A stretch of 34,459 nt of DNA from positions 1-34,459 of the forward strand of contig JACMME010000199.1 in the NCBI GenBank assembly GCA_014379205.1, in the 5' to 3' direction. This document shows positions 24,945 through 33,534 of the stretch, piece after piece. Numbering within the stretch: the stretch's first letter is position 1; every line of letters starts with the position of its first letter. The notes under the pieces are model-generated. The model saw nothing but the letters and a program-made list of their open reading frames with translations. It searched no databases and was not told the origin of the DNA. Made by a program: the position numbers and the translations under genes. The stretch is from Gemmatimonadaceae bacterium. Lineage in GTDB: Bacteria > Gemmatimonadota > Gemmatimonadetes > Gemmatimonadales > Gemmatimonadaceae.

Positions 24945-25405
24945 CGCTGCAGGCGCACTTCAGCCAGTTCGCGGCGCCAAAAATCGCGATTCGGGAGCTC
25001 CGGATGAGGCACTACGAAGTCGGGCTCGGTGACCGTCTGTCCTTCGAACTGTACTATGTCCAGGTCGAGCGTTCGAGGTGCCCACTTCGTGGTTCGCACA
25101 CGTCCCTCCCCCCGCTCTATCTCCAGCAGCGCCTCGAGCAACTCTCGAGGACGTAGAGTTGTCTCGAGAACTATCATCTGATTGAGATAGGGCTCCTGAG
25201 GAGAAGCGTCGAGTGGCGCTGTTTCTTCGACCCTTGAAAGCGCGATAACCCGGCTGCCTGGGAGCGCGGCGAGGGCTGCGCGTGCGGCGGAAAGATGAGC
25301 AGCGCGGTCCCCCAGGTTCGAGCCGAGCGCTATGTAGGCGACATCGAGTACCGGCGCTGCACCGTCGCCGAGGGTGCGCGGCGCGCCAGTCACTCGTGTT
25401 GACAC
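24941..25405 (-). CDS. folK: 2-amino-4-hydroxy-6-hydroxymethyldihydropteridine pyrophosphokinase
   Basis: 154 residues. HPPK landmarks are YIALGSNLGDR (24-34), LSRVEETAPL, QEPYLNQ and the signature WAPRTLDLDIV with its metal-binding Asp pair. It transfers pyrophosphate from ATP in tetrahydrofolate synthesis. GTG at 25405 sits 6 bases from a good -10, so it is probably translated from a leaderless mRNA. About 20 residues precede the conserved core, and a later GTG is possible. First gene of the fol/pan operon. Confidence 0.94.
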   Translation of the reverse strand: MSTRVTGAPRTLGDGAAPVLDVAYIALGSNLGDRAAHLSAARAALAALPGSRVIALSRVEETAPLDASPQEPYLNQMIVLETTLRPRELLEALLEIERGEGRVRTTKWAPRTLDLDIVQFEGQTVTEPDFVVPHPELPNRDFWRRELAEVRLQR

Positions 25406-25411
25406 GCGGGC

Positions 25412-25440
25412 AACCTACCGGCATCGTGCGCCAGTGTCAA
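25412..25440 (-). promoter_or_regulatory. folK-panB-panC operon promoter (leaderless geometry)
   Basis: On the minus strand: -35 TTGACA (25440-25435), a 17-bp spacer, -10 TAGGTT (25417-25412), then 6 bases to the GTG start of folK. The -35 is a perfect consensus match. The layout (TTGAC, N17, TANNNT, N6, start codon) is identical to that of the promoter at 19526-19554. Confidence 0.68.
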
Positions 25441-25453
25441 ACCTGAGCGCGTC

Positions 25454-26872
25454 ATGGACAGCCTGACCGCCCACTACCTCGCGCGGGAGCTGCACGCCAG
25501 GTGGAATGGCCGGCGCGTCGAAGCATTTCAGCTCCACCGAAAGCCAGCAAGCGTGACGGTCGGAACAGCTGGATCGGAGCCGGTTCGCTTCGACCTGACG
25601 CGACTCGATGTGGTGGCGCAAACGACGCGCGTGCCAGAGGAAGCCGGCCATCTGGAAGGCTTCATGATACTGCTCGTCGAGGCTCCGGTTGATGACAGGC
25701 GACTCATAGTGCGATTGGAGAAGCGCGGAAAGTTCCGGGGATCCGCCGCACGCGGGGCGACGCTGGAAATTAGTGCAGTTCCGAGCGCGAGGGGTGCACG
25801 AGTTCTTGATGACGGCGGAAACCCCATGGGCGCTGTTGGCTCAGTTCCACCCTCGCTCGGCGATCCACGGCCGGAACTGGGGCACAGGGAGCTGATCGAT
25901 GCGGCCGCCGGTGGCGAAATATCAGCGCTTCTGCATGGCCGGTGGATGAGTCCCCCCCTGGCCCGGTGGCTGCTCAACAGGTCTGAGGAAATTGAAGATC
26001 GTTACCGGAACATTGCTTCCCTCCCTGATGCTCAGCCTGCCTGGTGTGACGAGCGCCTGTATCCTTTCGCCTTATGTGAAGATGCAGTTGCTGCAACCTC
26101 GCTCATCTACCCGGACGGCTTCTTCGATTCGAAGCTCGTGTCGGCTCCCGGCGCCAGAAAGGATCGGGCGCTCGAGCGCATGCGAGGCGAGTTGTCAAAG
26201 GCTGCAAAGGTGCGTGCGTTCAGGGAGGCGGCTGACACACTCATGACCATTCAGCATTCGGACGTTGCGCCTGGCGAAATCATTCTGGCGAATGGCGAGA
26301 TCGTGCTTTTGCCGACACGTCAGGGCGAAACACCGAAAGCGCTCGCCGAGCGGCTGTACGCCGAAGTTCGCTCCATGGAGCGCGCCCTGGAAACACTGCC
26401 CGGTCGCATTCGCAAACTCGAAGCTGATACGACTGCCTTCCAAAACCCTCCGTCAGACAAGCCACAAGCAAACGCTCCGAGGAAAGCACTGCCATTCCGC
26501 ACGTATCGGTCGAGTGGAGGATTGGACATCTGGGTTGGCCGCGGCGCAAAGTCCAACGACCACCTCACTTTCCGGGAGGCCGCTCCGAACGATGTCTGGA
26601 TGCACGCGCGAGGAGCCGCAGGCGCGCACGTCGTGCTACGGTGGAGCAACGAGCAACGACCTCCAGCGGCTGACCTTGAAGAGGCGGCTCAGCTCGCCGC
26701 GTGGCATAGCCGCGCACGTGGCTCGGCGGTAGTACCCGTCGATTGGACACGTCGAAAGTATGTGAGAAAACCGCGTGGCGGCGCGCCAGGCCTGGTCGTG
26801 GTTTCGCGTGCCGACACTATAATGGCCCGCCCGGACGGCATCTCTGAAAGAAAGCTCCGCTCAGGTTGGTAG
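25454..26872 (+). CDS. NFACT family protein (RqcH/Rqc2-like)
   Basis: 472 residues. An NFACT-N domain (about 1-180) begins MDSLTAHYLARELHARW and contains DDRRLIVRLEKRGKF, whose Asp-Arg sits where RqcH binds tRNA. A HhH/short coiled-coil middle (about 215-335) follows, then the NFACT-R domain (about 350-472) with GLDIWVGRGAKSNDHLTF and DVWMHARGAAGAHVVLR. RqcH binds stalled 50S subunits and adds alanine tails to trapped peptides. At 472 residues it is clearly shorter than the 570-residue Bacillus protein, mostly through a shorter coiled coil. It diverges from folK with 48 bp between starts. Its stop is 2 bases from the convergent trpA stop. Confidence 0.87.
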   Translation: MDSLTAHYLARELHARWNGRRVEAFQLHRKPASVTVGTAGSEPVRFDLTRLDVVAQTTRVPEEAGHLEGFMILLVEAPVDDRRLIVRLEKRGKFRGSAARGATLEISAVPSARGARVLDDGGNPMGAVGSVPPSLGDPRPELGHRELIDAAAGGEISALLHGRWMSPPLARWLLNRSEEIEDRYRNIASLPDAQPAWCDERLYPFALCEDAVAATSLIYPDGFFDSKLVSAPGARKDRALERMRGELSKAAKVRAFREAADTLMTIQHSDVAPGEIILANGEIVLLPTRQGETPKALAERLYAEVRSMERALETLPGRIRKLEADTTAFQNPPSDKPQANAPRKALPFRTYRSSGGLDIWVGRGAKSNDHLTFREAAPNDVWMHARGAAGAHVVLRWSNEQRPPAADLEEAAQLAAWHSRARGSAVVPVDWTRRKYVRKPRGGAPGLVVVSRADTIMARPDGISERKLRSGW

Positions 26873-26874
26873 CG

Positions 26875-27663
26875 TCACCTCACTTTCACTTCGTCCAGAG
26901 CGGCGCGAAGAGAACTGACCAACTGCAGCGCAGACGCCGGATCGGCATCAGCAGCTCGCACGACGGCGCTTCCGACCACCACTCCGTCCGCGTATTCGCC
27001 GACCGTGCGCGCCTGTTCCGGCGTCGAGATTCCGAATCCGACGCAGATCGGCAGATCGGTTACCGATCTTAGCGTTGCTATGGTACGCGGAAGTTCCGGA
27101 GAAATGTCAACGCCCTTCCCTGTAACTCCCAGCCGACTGATAAGGTAGATGAACCCGCTCCCGTATCGTGCGATCTCGGTCATTCGCTCGCGGTGTGTGG
27201 TGGGTGCTACGAGCCTTATAAACGCGAGGGGACTGTCCCCCAACCACGCTTCGGTATCACGATCGGCGCCCACCGGCAAGTCGGTGATCAGAATTCCGTG
27301 AACGCCCGCATCCGCCGCGCTTCGCAGAATTTCCCGTCCCGCGGACAGTACGGGATTCAGGTAAGTGAACAAAACTACGGGAACGCGAGGACGCGCGCGC
27401 GAAACCAGATCCAATGTTCGTCCCAGCGTCATCCCCGCCGCGAGAGCCTTCTGTGAGCTAGCCTGAATCACGGGTCCATCGGCCATCGGATCCGAAAATG
27501 GAACACCCACCTCGATTACATCAGCTCCGTGCTCGGCCAGGCTGTTCAACAAGTGGAGCGAACTCTCCGGATCCGGATGCCCTGCGGTTACGTATACGAC
27601 GAGCGCCCGTCTTCGCCGCTCACTCAGCTCGGCGAAGCGCGCGGCGATTGGCTCAGACGAAAT
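26875..27663 (-). CDS. trpA: Tryptophan synthase alpha chain (predicted ATT start)
   Basis: 262 residues if started at ATT (27663). The alpha-subunit core is complete: YVTAGHPDPESS, the catalytic Glu in VIEVGVPFSDP, the catalytic Asp in ILITDLPV, LVAPTTHRERM and VGFGISTPEQA. It cleaves indole-3-glycerol phosphate to indole, which passes to TrpB. The first ATG/GTG/TTG in frame is a TTG at 27552, which would delete the first beta strand, including YVTAG. Between the in-frame stop at 27672 and that TTG, the family-like N terminus SSEPIAARFAELSERRRRAL is preserved. ATT at 27663 stands 6 bases after AAAGGTGA, a strong Shine-Dalgarno. It overlaps the HD-GYP gene by 11 bases. Identity is certain; the start codon is inferred. 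Confidence 0.93.
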   Translation of the reverse strand: MSSEPIAARFAELSERRRRALVVYVTAGHPDPESSLHLLNSLAEHGADVIEVGVPFSDPMADGPVIQASSQKALAAGMTLGRTLDLVSRARPRVPVVLFTYLNPVLSAGREILRSAADAGVHGILITDLPVGADRDTEAWLGDSPLAFIRLVAPTTHRERMTEIARYGSGFIYLISRLGVTGKGVDISPELPRTIATLRSVTDLPICVGFGISTPEQARTVGEYADGVVVGSAVVRAADADPASALQLVSSLRAALDEVKVR

Positions 27664-29119
27664 AGTCGCTCACCTTTATGCCATAGCGGTCGGGATCCTC
27701 GATCTTGATGATGCTTCTCGGAAAGGTGTTGGTTGCCGCGTCCCTGAGCGAAAGGTCGACTAGCTGCCCCGGGTACAGCACGTTTCCAACCGTGTCGCTT
27801 ACAACACGAACGGTTGGACGTGATATCGCCTCCGGATGCGGGCTGGCCGCGTGAACCACTGCGAGCTCGAACGTGTCGAGTACCACGAAAGTTCCCACAG
27901 GATAGTGCCCAACCATGCTGATGAACGCTTTCACGATCACCTGGTCCATCCCCCGGCGCGGATTCACGCGCATCTCATTCAGAACATCCACTGGCGTCAG
28001 TGGAACGGTCTGATACGTCCGTCTCGTCGTTGCCGCGTCGAAGCCGTCCGCAACGGCGACTATTCGGCTGAAAATCCCTTGCGTGCGATCGCGGACATGC
28101 CTGGGATATCCAGTCAGGTCGGTCTTGATGTGATGCTCAAAGGCTACGACCATTGCGCGATACGGTATTTCGCTGTGCCCGCGCATTCCGAAGAGCGTCA
28201 GAACTCCGAGCCACGGGTGCGACTGCATGATATACCACTCTTCTTCGGTTAGACCACCAGGCTTCCCCAGTACCTCGAGTGGGATCCGCGCCTTTCCAAT
28301 ATCATGCATCAGAGCGGCGACACCGAGATCGTATAATTGCCGTTTCCCGAATCCCAGCTTGCGTCCCAGGGCGACTGAAAAAATGCACACGTTGACGCTG
28401 TGAGTGAACGTGTACTCGTCGTAATCGCGGAGAGTGGTAAGACCTATGAGTGAAGTATCCTCATTGAGGATCTGATCGACGATTCCCTGCACTACGCGCT
28501 TGATCTTGCTCAATTTCGGGCTCTTTCCCATGCGCACTGAGCCGATAACGTCTTTCGTGGCAGAAACGGACTGCGCGTACACGCGCTTCGCTGCCTCCTT
28601 GGCTTGCGCCCTGAACTCGACGTCATCGAATTCTGACTGAGGGCCGAGCTCGAAGACTGTTACGGCGGCCGCCTGTAGCCGCTCGCTCAGATCCACGTGG
28701 CGCTCGTCCGGCTCGCCCTTCAGTGTTACTTGCAGCAGGGACAGGAAAACAGTCCAGTCCCTCACGCTGGATTTTTCGCGCACTGTGACTAAACCAACTC
28801 CTGCGTCCCTGAAGACGGAAAGAATCCGGCTGAAGCTGGCGTAGTTATCCAGATCGATACGTAATCGCGTGCTGTTGAGGAACACGAACTCCCCGGACAC
28901 GCGAATCTCCAGCTCCCCCTCTCTTCTGTGCAGCTCACGCGCTATCTCGGTGATGTCTGCAAGCGACTTCTGCACAACCGCATTTTCGGGCGGGTAAAGC
29001 TTGAGCGATCGCAATGAACCGTACAACACGCTGAGAAGCTCGCGGCCCTTGGTGCGAACGAAGCTATCATCGCTACGTTCGTGTTCGCCGGTTGAAAGCT
29101 CAGCGTGACCCTGCGTCAC
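27653..29119 (-). CDS. HD-GYP domain phosphodiesterase with novel N-terminal module
   Basis: 488 residues from GTG at 29119, which overlaps the HEAT-gene stop (GTGA). Residues about 25-130 form a module (LLSVLYGSLRSLKLYPPEN...) also found in the HEAT protein upstream. The HD-GYP domain (about 220-400) has THSVNV, MHDIGK, QSHPWLG, EHHIKTDLTGYP and VADGFDAATTRRTY, so the metal ligands and GYP triad are present. The usual HHE is HHI. A C-terminal beta-rich part (about 405-488) resembles the small domain seen after many HD-GYPs. HD-GYP enzymes hydrolyse cyclic di-GMP. No TM or receiver domain is seen. It sits between trpB and trpA. Confidence 0.85.
   Translation of the reverse strand: MTQGHAELSTGEHERSDDSFVRTKGRELLSVLYGSLRSLKLYPPENAVVQKSLADITEIARELHRREGELEIRVSGEFVFLNSTRLRIDLDNYASFSRILSVFRDAGVGLVTVREKSSVRDWTVFLSLLQVTLKGEPDERHVDLSERLQAAAVTVFELGPQSEFDDVEFRAQAKEAAKRVYAQSVSATKDVIGSVRMGKSPKLSKIKRVVQGIVDQILNEDTSLIGLTTLRDYDEYTFTHSVNVCIFSVALGRKLGFGKRQLYDLGVAALMHDIGKARIPLEVLGKPGGLTEEEWYIMQSHPWLGVLTLFGMRGHSEIPYRAMVVAFEHHIKTDLTGYPRHVRDRTQGIFSRIVAVADGFDAATTRRTYQTVPLTPVDVLNEMRVNPRRGMDQVIVKAFISMVGHYPVGTFVVLDTFELAVVHAASPHPEAISRPTVRVVSDTVGNVLYPGQLVDLSLRDAATNTFPRSIIKIEDPDRYGIKVSDYFV
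27670..27677 (-). promoter_or_regulatory. Shine-Dalgarno deciding the trpA start
   Basis: AAAGGTGA on the minus strand contains AGGTGA, complementary to the 3' tail of 16S rRNA. It is followed by 6 bases and then ATT (27663-27661). It lies inside the last codons of the HD-GYP gene. No other site nearby could start a complete TrpA. Confidence 0.6.
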
Positions 29120-30813
29120 GCCGCACTTCCGCGCATCGCCTTGGCGACGGCATTTCGCACCATAATTTCCTTGTCGGCGGCAGCTGGCCGCAGCGCGTCC
29201 AGGGCAGCCGGGGTTCCGATCTTCCCGAGTGCAAGTGCCGCGCACGCCCGGGTTTCCGCATCTTCCCGCTTTCCGAACAGGCCTCGCGCGTTGAGCACGG
29301 CATCGAGTTGCTCCACGCCGCCACCACCAGCGAGCATTCCGTACGCCTCGAAGTACACCATCTTTTCGGTCAGATCTGCTTCCCTGAACGCCTTGCTCTT
29401 GATGGCGGCGTTCACGCGTGCGAGCGCCGCGCGATGTCCACGCGCTCCGAGCGCACGTACCGCAGCGATGCGAACCTCGCGGTCTGCATCTTCCACGGCG
29501 CGCTCGAGCTGCTGCATCGCTCCGGCTGATCCAATGTCCGCGAGGGCCAGCGCTGCCGCTATGCGAATGGCCGGGTCCTCAGCGCCCAACCTCTTGCCCA
29601 GCGCGGGCACCGCGGCGCCCGTTTTGAGATCCCCAGCACGCCTGATCGCCTCGAGCACAATGTCGATGTTCGCCGAATCAATCAGGCGCACCAGCTCCGT
29701 TGTGTTCGAGGCGGCAAGTCTGGTTGCAGCACGCTCGAGTGACGCGCGCAGGGAACCGCTTCGCAGCTTGCCTAACCAGGCGAGCACCACGGACAACGCC
29801 CCCGGGTGAAGCGCGGCGAACAGCTCATCGAGATCCTCTTGCGGAGGCGGATCTGCCGCATCGTCGAGCGACTGAAGCAGTTGCGCGAGGGTGTCGGGGC
29901 CGCCGAGCCGGTCAGCAACCGACCGAAGGCGGTCGCGCTGTGCCGCCTGCAGGTCACGCGCACCTTCAATGGCGATTGGAGCCTCGCGCAAGGCGAGAGC
30001 CACCGCTCGAAAATCTCCAGCAGCCAACAGATGCAGAATCAGCTGATCGAGCACGTCAGCGACTTCGTCTCGCGCAGCGGCCGCCGGCTCAGTCTGAAAG
30101 AGATCGTAAAGCATGCAGATGATATTTCGACGGAGATCCTGCTCGTACTCCGTTTTCATCGCCTGCCGCAGATACTCGATGTCCTTGTCGTCGAGAAAAT
30201 ACACGGCAGAATCGAAATCCTTCATTTCGACCACGTTGCTTTCGGGAGCACCTGAGGAGTCGACGGAGACCGTCACCTGGGTTGGGGCACCAGGTTCCAG
30301 GCCCGGAGTTTCTCCCGGTGATGGCACATCGCCATCCATGGACAGCTGCACCGCACGATAGTGCAAGAAGAGAAAATCCTGCTCCCACATGAGAGTCAGC
30401 AGGTCATCGTCTTCCGGCCCTGCCCGCCGCACCCTCTGAAGCAGATCCAACAGCCGGATCAGCTCTTCCGCTTCGACACCGGGCAGGAGAGTCAGCTCCC
30501 GAACGCCATCCTTATAGAAGAGCCATGGCAAGCTCTCTGACTTGGAGCTTTCATGCATCACGGCGAGCCCTTCCCAGCGCAATTCCGTTTCACTGACGGA
30601 CAACAGGAGTTGGTCCGTCCTGGCCCACAACGGAACGAAAGCCGCGCGCAGCTGGTCGAGCGCTCGATGATAGACAGGGTTATTGGGCAGGTACAGCTGG
30701 TGCGCGCGAGCCGCCTTACCGAAAACCTGAAGGAGCGTCTCGACTATGACGGGCGAGAAGGGAGCTTCGCTGTCGCCCGAAGTAGCGCCAGTTTGCGCTT
30801 CGGTGGATGTCAC
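29116..30813 (-). CDS. HEAT-repeat protein sharing a module with the HD-GYP partner
   Basis: 565 residues from GTG at 30813, which overlaps the trpB stop (GTGA); the frame is open further but would read into trpB. Residues about 20-125 ([21 protein letters not shown]...) match the N-terminal module of the following HD-GYP protein. A middle alpha-helical part carries an acidic stretch ([20 protein letters not shown]). The C-terminal 200 residues are HEAT/armadillo repeats ([64 protein letters not shown]). HEAT repeats bind proteins. No catalytic motif is visible. It is probably a scaffold or adaptor for the HD-GYP enzyme (inference). Confidence 0.8.
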   Translation of the reverse strand: MTSTEAQTGATSGDSEAPFSPVIVETLLQVFGKAARAHQLYLPNNPVYHRALDQLRAAFVPLWARTDQLLLSVSETELRWEGLAVMHESSKSESLPWLFYKDGVRELTLLPGVEAEELIRLLDLLQRVRRAGPEDDDLLTLMWEQDFLFLHYRAVQLSMDGDVPSPGETPGLEPGAPTQVTVSVDSSGAPESNVVEMKDFDSAVYFLDDKDIEYLRQAMKTEYEQDLRRNIICMLYDLFQTEPAAAARDEVADVLDQLILHLLAAGDFRAVALALREAPIAIEGARDLQAAQRDRLRSVADRLGGPDTLAQLLQSLDDAADPPPQEDLDELFAALHPGALSVVLAWLGKLRSGSLRASLERAATRLAASNTTELVRLIDSANIDIVLEAIRRAGDLKTGAAVPALGKRLGAEDPAIRIAAALALADIGSAGAMQQLERAVEDADREVRIAAVRALGARGHRAALARVNAAIKSKAFREADLTEKMVYFEAYGMLAGGGGVEQLDAVLNARGLFGKREDAETRACAALALGKIGTPAALDALRPAAADKEIMVRNAVAKAMRGSAA

Positions 30814-32000
30814 GCCAGCCTGGCTCCGCTTGCTACCAGTTGGGCTACGTCCTTGTCTCCGCGCCCACTCACGCAAAGCAGGATGGGATGATCGGCGGGC
30901 CAGCGGCCGCGTTGCTGGTCGACCCATGCAACTGCGTGCGCGGTCTCGAGTGCCGGAATGATTCCTTCCAGACGACTCAGTAGCCCAAGCCCTTGCAGGG
31001 CATCTTCGTCCGTAACCGCTACGTAAGTCGCTCGGCCTGAATCCTTGAGATAGGAATGCTCGGGTCCTACGCCCGGGTAGTCCAGGCCCGCTGAGATCGA
31101 GTGTGCTGGATGCACCTGACCAAATTCGTCCTGTAGCAAATAGCTGAGCGAACCATGTAGTACCCCCGGGCGGCCACGCAGGAGCGAAGCGGCGTGTCGT
31201 CCGGTTTCCAGTCCATCACCAGCAGCTTCCACACCAATCAGTTGCACAGCGTTGTCTCCAACGAACGGGTGAAATATGCCCATCGCGTTTGATCCACCGC
31301 CAACACACGCCACGACGCTGCCAGGTAGTCTGCCAACGCGTTCCAGAATCTGTGTTCGCGCCTCGCGACCGATAACTGACTGGAATTCGCGTACCATCTC
31401 GGGATACGGAGCAGGCCCGACGACTGAGCCGATTATATAGTAGCTGTCTCCGACATTTGTTAGCCAATCACGAATCGCCTCGGTCGTAGCATCCTTGAGG
31501 GTGCGAGTGCCCGATGTGACCGCTGTCACCGTCGCGCCAAGAAGCCGCATGCGAAAGACATTCAATTCCTGCCGACGCATGTCTTCCTCGCCCATGTACA
31601 CGACGCATTCCAACCCGAAACGGGCGCAGATTGTTGCTGTCGCCACGCCGTGCTGTCCTGCACCCGTCTCTGCGATGATGCGCTGTTTTCCCATTCGGCG
31701 CGCGAGCAGCGCCTGGCCGACCGTATTGTTGATCTTGTGTGCGCCAGTGTGATTCAGGTCTTCACGTTTCAGGAACACCGGGGTGCCAACGCGCTCTGAG
31801 AGGCGCGGCGCATCGCTTAGCGGACTGGGCCGCCCCACATAGTCACGAAGCAGTGTTTCGAGCTCGGACACGAATGCCGGGTCGCTGACCGCGGCTCGGA
31901 ATTCGAGATCGAGTTCGTCCAGAGCAGGAACCAGAGTCTCGGGAACGTACCGACCACCGAATATTCCAAACCGCTCGCGGCTCTCCGTGCCAGCGCTCAC
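30810..32000 (-). CDS. trpB: Tryptophan synthase beta chain
   Basis: 396 residues from GTG at 32000, which overlaps the trpF stop (GTGA); a GTG three codons upstream is possible. The PLP lysine is Lys89 in [14 protein letters not shown], with [35 protein letters not shown] for the PLP phosphate, and [13 protein letters not shown] typical of the TrpB1 class that pairs with TrpA. It condenses indole and serine to tryptophan. It is separated from its partner trpA by two signalling-type genes. Confidence 0.97.
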   Translation of the reverse strand: MSAGTESRERFGIFGGRYVPETLVPALDELDLEFRAAVSDPAFVSELETLLRDYVGRPSPLSDAPRLSERVGTPVFLKREDLNHTGAHKINNTVGQALLARRMGKQRIIAETGAGQHGVATATICARFGLECVVYMGEEDMRRQELNVFRMRLLGATVTAVTSGTRTLKDATTEAIRDWLTNVGDSYYIIGSVVGPAPYPEMVREFQSVIGREARTQILERVGRLPGSVVACVGGGSNAMGIFHPFVGDNAVQLIGVEAAGDGLETGRHAASLLRGRPGVLHGSLSYLLQDEFGQVHPAHSISAGLDYPGVGPEHSYLKDSGRATYVAVTDEDALQGLGLLSRLEGIIPALETAHAVAWVDQQRGRWPADHPILLCVSGRGDKDVAQLVASGARLA

Positions 32001-32644
32001 GGCGACCACCCGCTAACCGCAGCCGCAAACGCACGCATTTTTGTGGGATGCTTCACGCCCGGCGACAGCTCGACGCCCGACGACACGTCGACAACGTCAG
32101 GCTGTAACGCCGAAATCGCCTGAGAAACGTTCTCCGGAGTTAGACCGCCAGCCAGAACAAGCCGCGATGGCCGCCGTAATCGATCCAGCTCTCGTGCAAC
32201 GGCTGACCAATCGAAAGCTTTTCCCGTGCCTCCCAGCTGTCCGGGAACAGCTGCGTCCAGCACGACTGCATCAGCGAGATCGACAATATCAGAATAGCTG
32301 CCTGGCAACCCGCTTTTTCCTATGCGAACGACGGCCCATATCGGACGCCCCGACAGCTCGCGGATTTCTGCTATCGCCTCAGGGGTGGGGTCAGAGTGCA
32401 ACTGGATTATATCGAGACCAGCGGTATGGCTGGCAGCCGAGATGCTCACCGCCGTACCTTTGCCAAAGACCCCAACTCGACGTGCTTCGGTCCCCGCCAT
32501 GGCCAGTATCGAGGCCGCTGTAGACGGATCCATCGCTCTAGGTCCGCCGGCAAAGATCACCCCAACGTATGCGGCTCTCAGCTCAACGGCTTCGGCTACG
32601 TCCTCACCCCGAGTCATGCCGCAAAACTTAACCTCAGTTGCCAC
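31997..32644 (-). CDS. trpF: Phosphoribosylanthranilate isomerase
   Basis: 215 residues from GTG at 32644, giving [12 protein letters not shown]; the six extra codons upstream lie inside trpC. The catalytic Cys is in KFCGMTR and the catalytic Asp in VVLDA, with [19 protein letters not shown] and VDVSSGVE as the phosphate-binding end of the barrel. It catalyses the Amadori rearrangement to CdRP. It overlaps trpC by 11 bases and trpB by 4. Confidence 0.95.
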   Translation of the reverse strand: MATEVKFCGMTRGEDVAEAVELRAAYVGVIFAGGPRAMDPSTAASILAMAGTEARRVGVFGKGTAVSISAASHTAGLDIIQLHSDPTPEAIAEIRELSGRPIWAVVRIGKSGLPGSYSDIVDLADAVVLDAAVPGQLGGTGKAFDWSAVARELDRLRRPSRLVLAGGLTPENVSQAISALQPDVVDVSSGVELSPGVKHPTKMRAFAAAVSGWSP

Positions 32645-33458
32645 GCCTGCGCCTCGGCACACCAGTCAAAGCGGCCACTGCGGACGCCGGATCCGTCGTC
32701 GCAGAAAGACTTGAACCCACAAGAACAGCGTCAGCACCCGAATCGGCCGCCCTTTGAACGTCCTCAGCGGAGATAATTCCACTTTCGGAAACAGCTATAA
32801 GATCGCTGGGAATGAGGGGAAGCAGTCGCCGGCCTGTGTGTAAATCCATTTCCAGCGTTTCGAGGTCGCGATTGTTCACTCCGATCAGAGCTGCTCCCGA
32901 GTTGACAGCGTGTTCCAGCTCGTCCTCGGTTCGAACTTCCACCAGCGCCTCCATGCCCCAGTAGCGAGCCGATTTCAGGAGTATGGATAGTTGCCTGGGC
33001 GGCAACCCTCTGGCTATGAGAAGGACGGCAGCGGCGCCTGCCGCTCGTGCCTCGGTAATCTGAATTTCATCGACGATGAAATCCTTGCGCAGAACAGGAG
33101 TAGCAAGAGCTCGCGCAACCGCTCGAAGGTCGTCGGTGGACCCTCCGAAATGCGTCGGCTCGGTGAGAACCGATACCGCGGCAGCACCGCCCGCCGCGTA
33201 CCCCAGCGCGCGGGCCTCGGCAGAGAGGGTGGGATTGATATCACCCCTGGAGGGAGACCTTCGCTTGACCTCCGCGATGATGGCGACATGTGCCTGGCGC
33301 AAAGCTGTCACGATCGGAATGGCGGGAGTTGCGGTGCTTGCGGCATCTCGCAACTCGTTGCTCCGCAGCGAAAGTGAAGCCACTCGCGCTTGAGCCTCCT
33401 CCAGGATGCGGCCGAGAAAACCGGTGGGTGGCTGCCAAAGGTGGGAGAGTGCTTGCAC
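32634..33458 (-). CDS. trpC: Indole-3-glycerol phosphate synthase
   Basis: 274 residues. TrpC landmarks are FLGRILEEAQARV at the N terminus, IIAEVKRRSPSRG with the catalytic Lys, VLTEPTHFGGS, LRKDFIVDEIQI, GVNNRDLETLEMDL and AVSESGI. It makes indole-3-glycerol phosphate from CdRP. GTG at 33458 is the first good start. It lies within the -35 of the divergent lexA promoter. A -10-like AATAAT 7 bases upstream could give a nearly leaderless mRNA. Confidence 0.95.
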   Translation of the reverse strand: MQALSHLWQPPTGFLGRILEEAQARVASLSLRSNELRDAASTATPAIPIVTALRQAHVAIIAEVKRRSPSRGDINPTLSAEARALGYAAGGAAAVSVLTEPTHFGGSTDDLRAVARALATPVLRKDFIVDEIQITEARAAGAAAVLLIARGLPPRQLSILLKSARYWGMEALVEVRTEDELEHAVNSGAALIGVNNRDLETLEMDLHTGRRLLPLIPSDLIAVSESGIISAEDVQRAADSGADAVLVGSSLSATTDPASAVAALTGVPRRRRGN

Positions 33459-33481
33459 TTCGGTAATTATTCGGCTATAGT
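33453..33481 (+). promoter_or_regulatory. lexA promoter
   Basis: The -35 TTGCAC (33453-33458), a spacer of exactly 17 bp and the -10 TATAGT (33476-33481) predict a start near 33488. This gives a leader of about 47 bases that ends in AGAGGA before the ATG at 33535. The -35 overlaps the trpC start codon. Confidence 0.75.
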
Positions 33482-33499
33482 CATTCGGCTTCCATTCGG
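33459..33499. promoter_or_regulatory. Candidate LexA operator: two TTCGG-N6-TTCGG direct repeats
   Basis: TTCGG occurs at 33459, 33470, 33484 and 33495, forming two direct-repeat pairs with the same 6-bp gap. The first pair fills the spacer between the lexA -35 and -10. The second covers the predicted transcription start. LexA usually represses its own gene from such positions, and some bacterial groups use direct repeats (GTTC-N7-GTTC in Alphaproteobacteria). The site itself is inferred. Confidence 0.5.
33466..33494 (-). promoter_or_regulatory. Possible trpC promoter overlapping the lexA promoter
   Basis: On the minus strand AATAAT (33471-33466) stands 7 bases from the trpC GTG. A poor -35-like TGGAAG lies 17 bp further up, at about 33494-33489. 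The -10 is good but the -35 is weak. If used, it would lie face to face with the lexA promoter, and RNA polymerase could not occupy both. No trp leader peptide or attenuator is visible. Confidence 0.3.
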
Positions 33500-33534
33500 G
33501 CCTTATTCAACTTGTCATCAGCTTCAGAGGACGC

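Noticed and set aside
25399-25427. Plus-strand TTGACA at 25399 as an NFACT promoter
   Set aside because: A perfect -35, but the hexamer 17 bp downstream (CATCGT) is a poor -10 and no alternative spacing improves it.
33459-33534. trp leader peptide or attenuator
   Set aside because: The gap between trpC and lexA is too short, and there is no Trp-codon run or alternative hairpin set.
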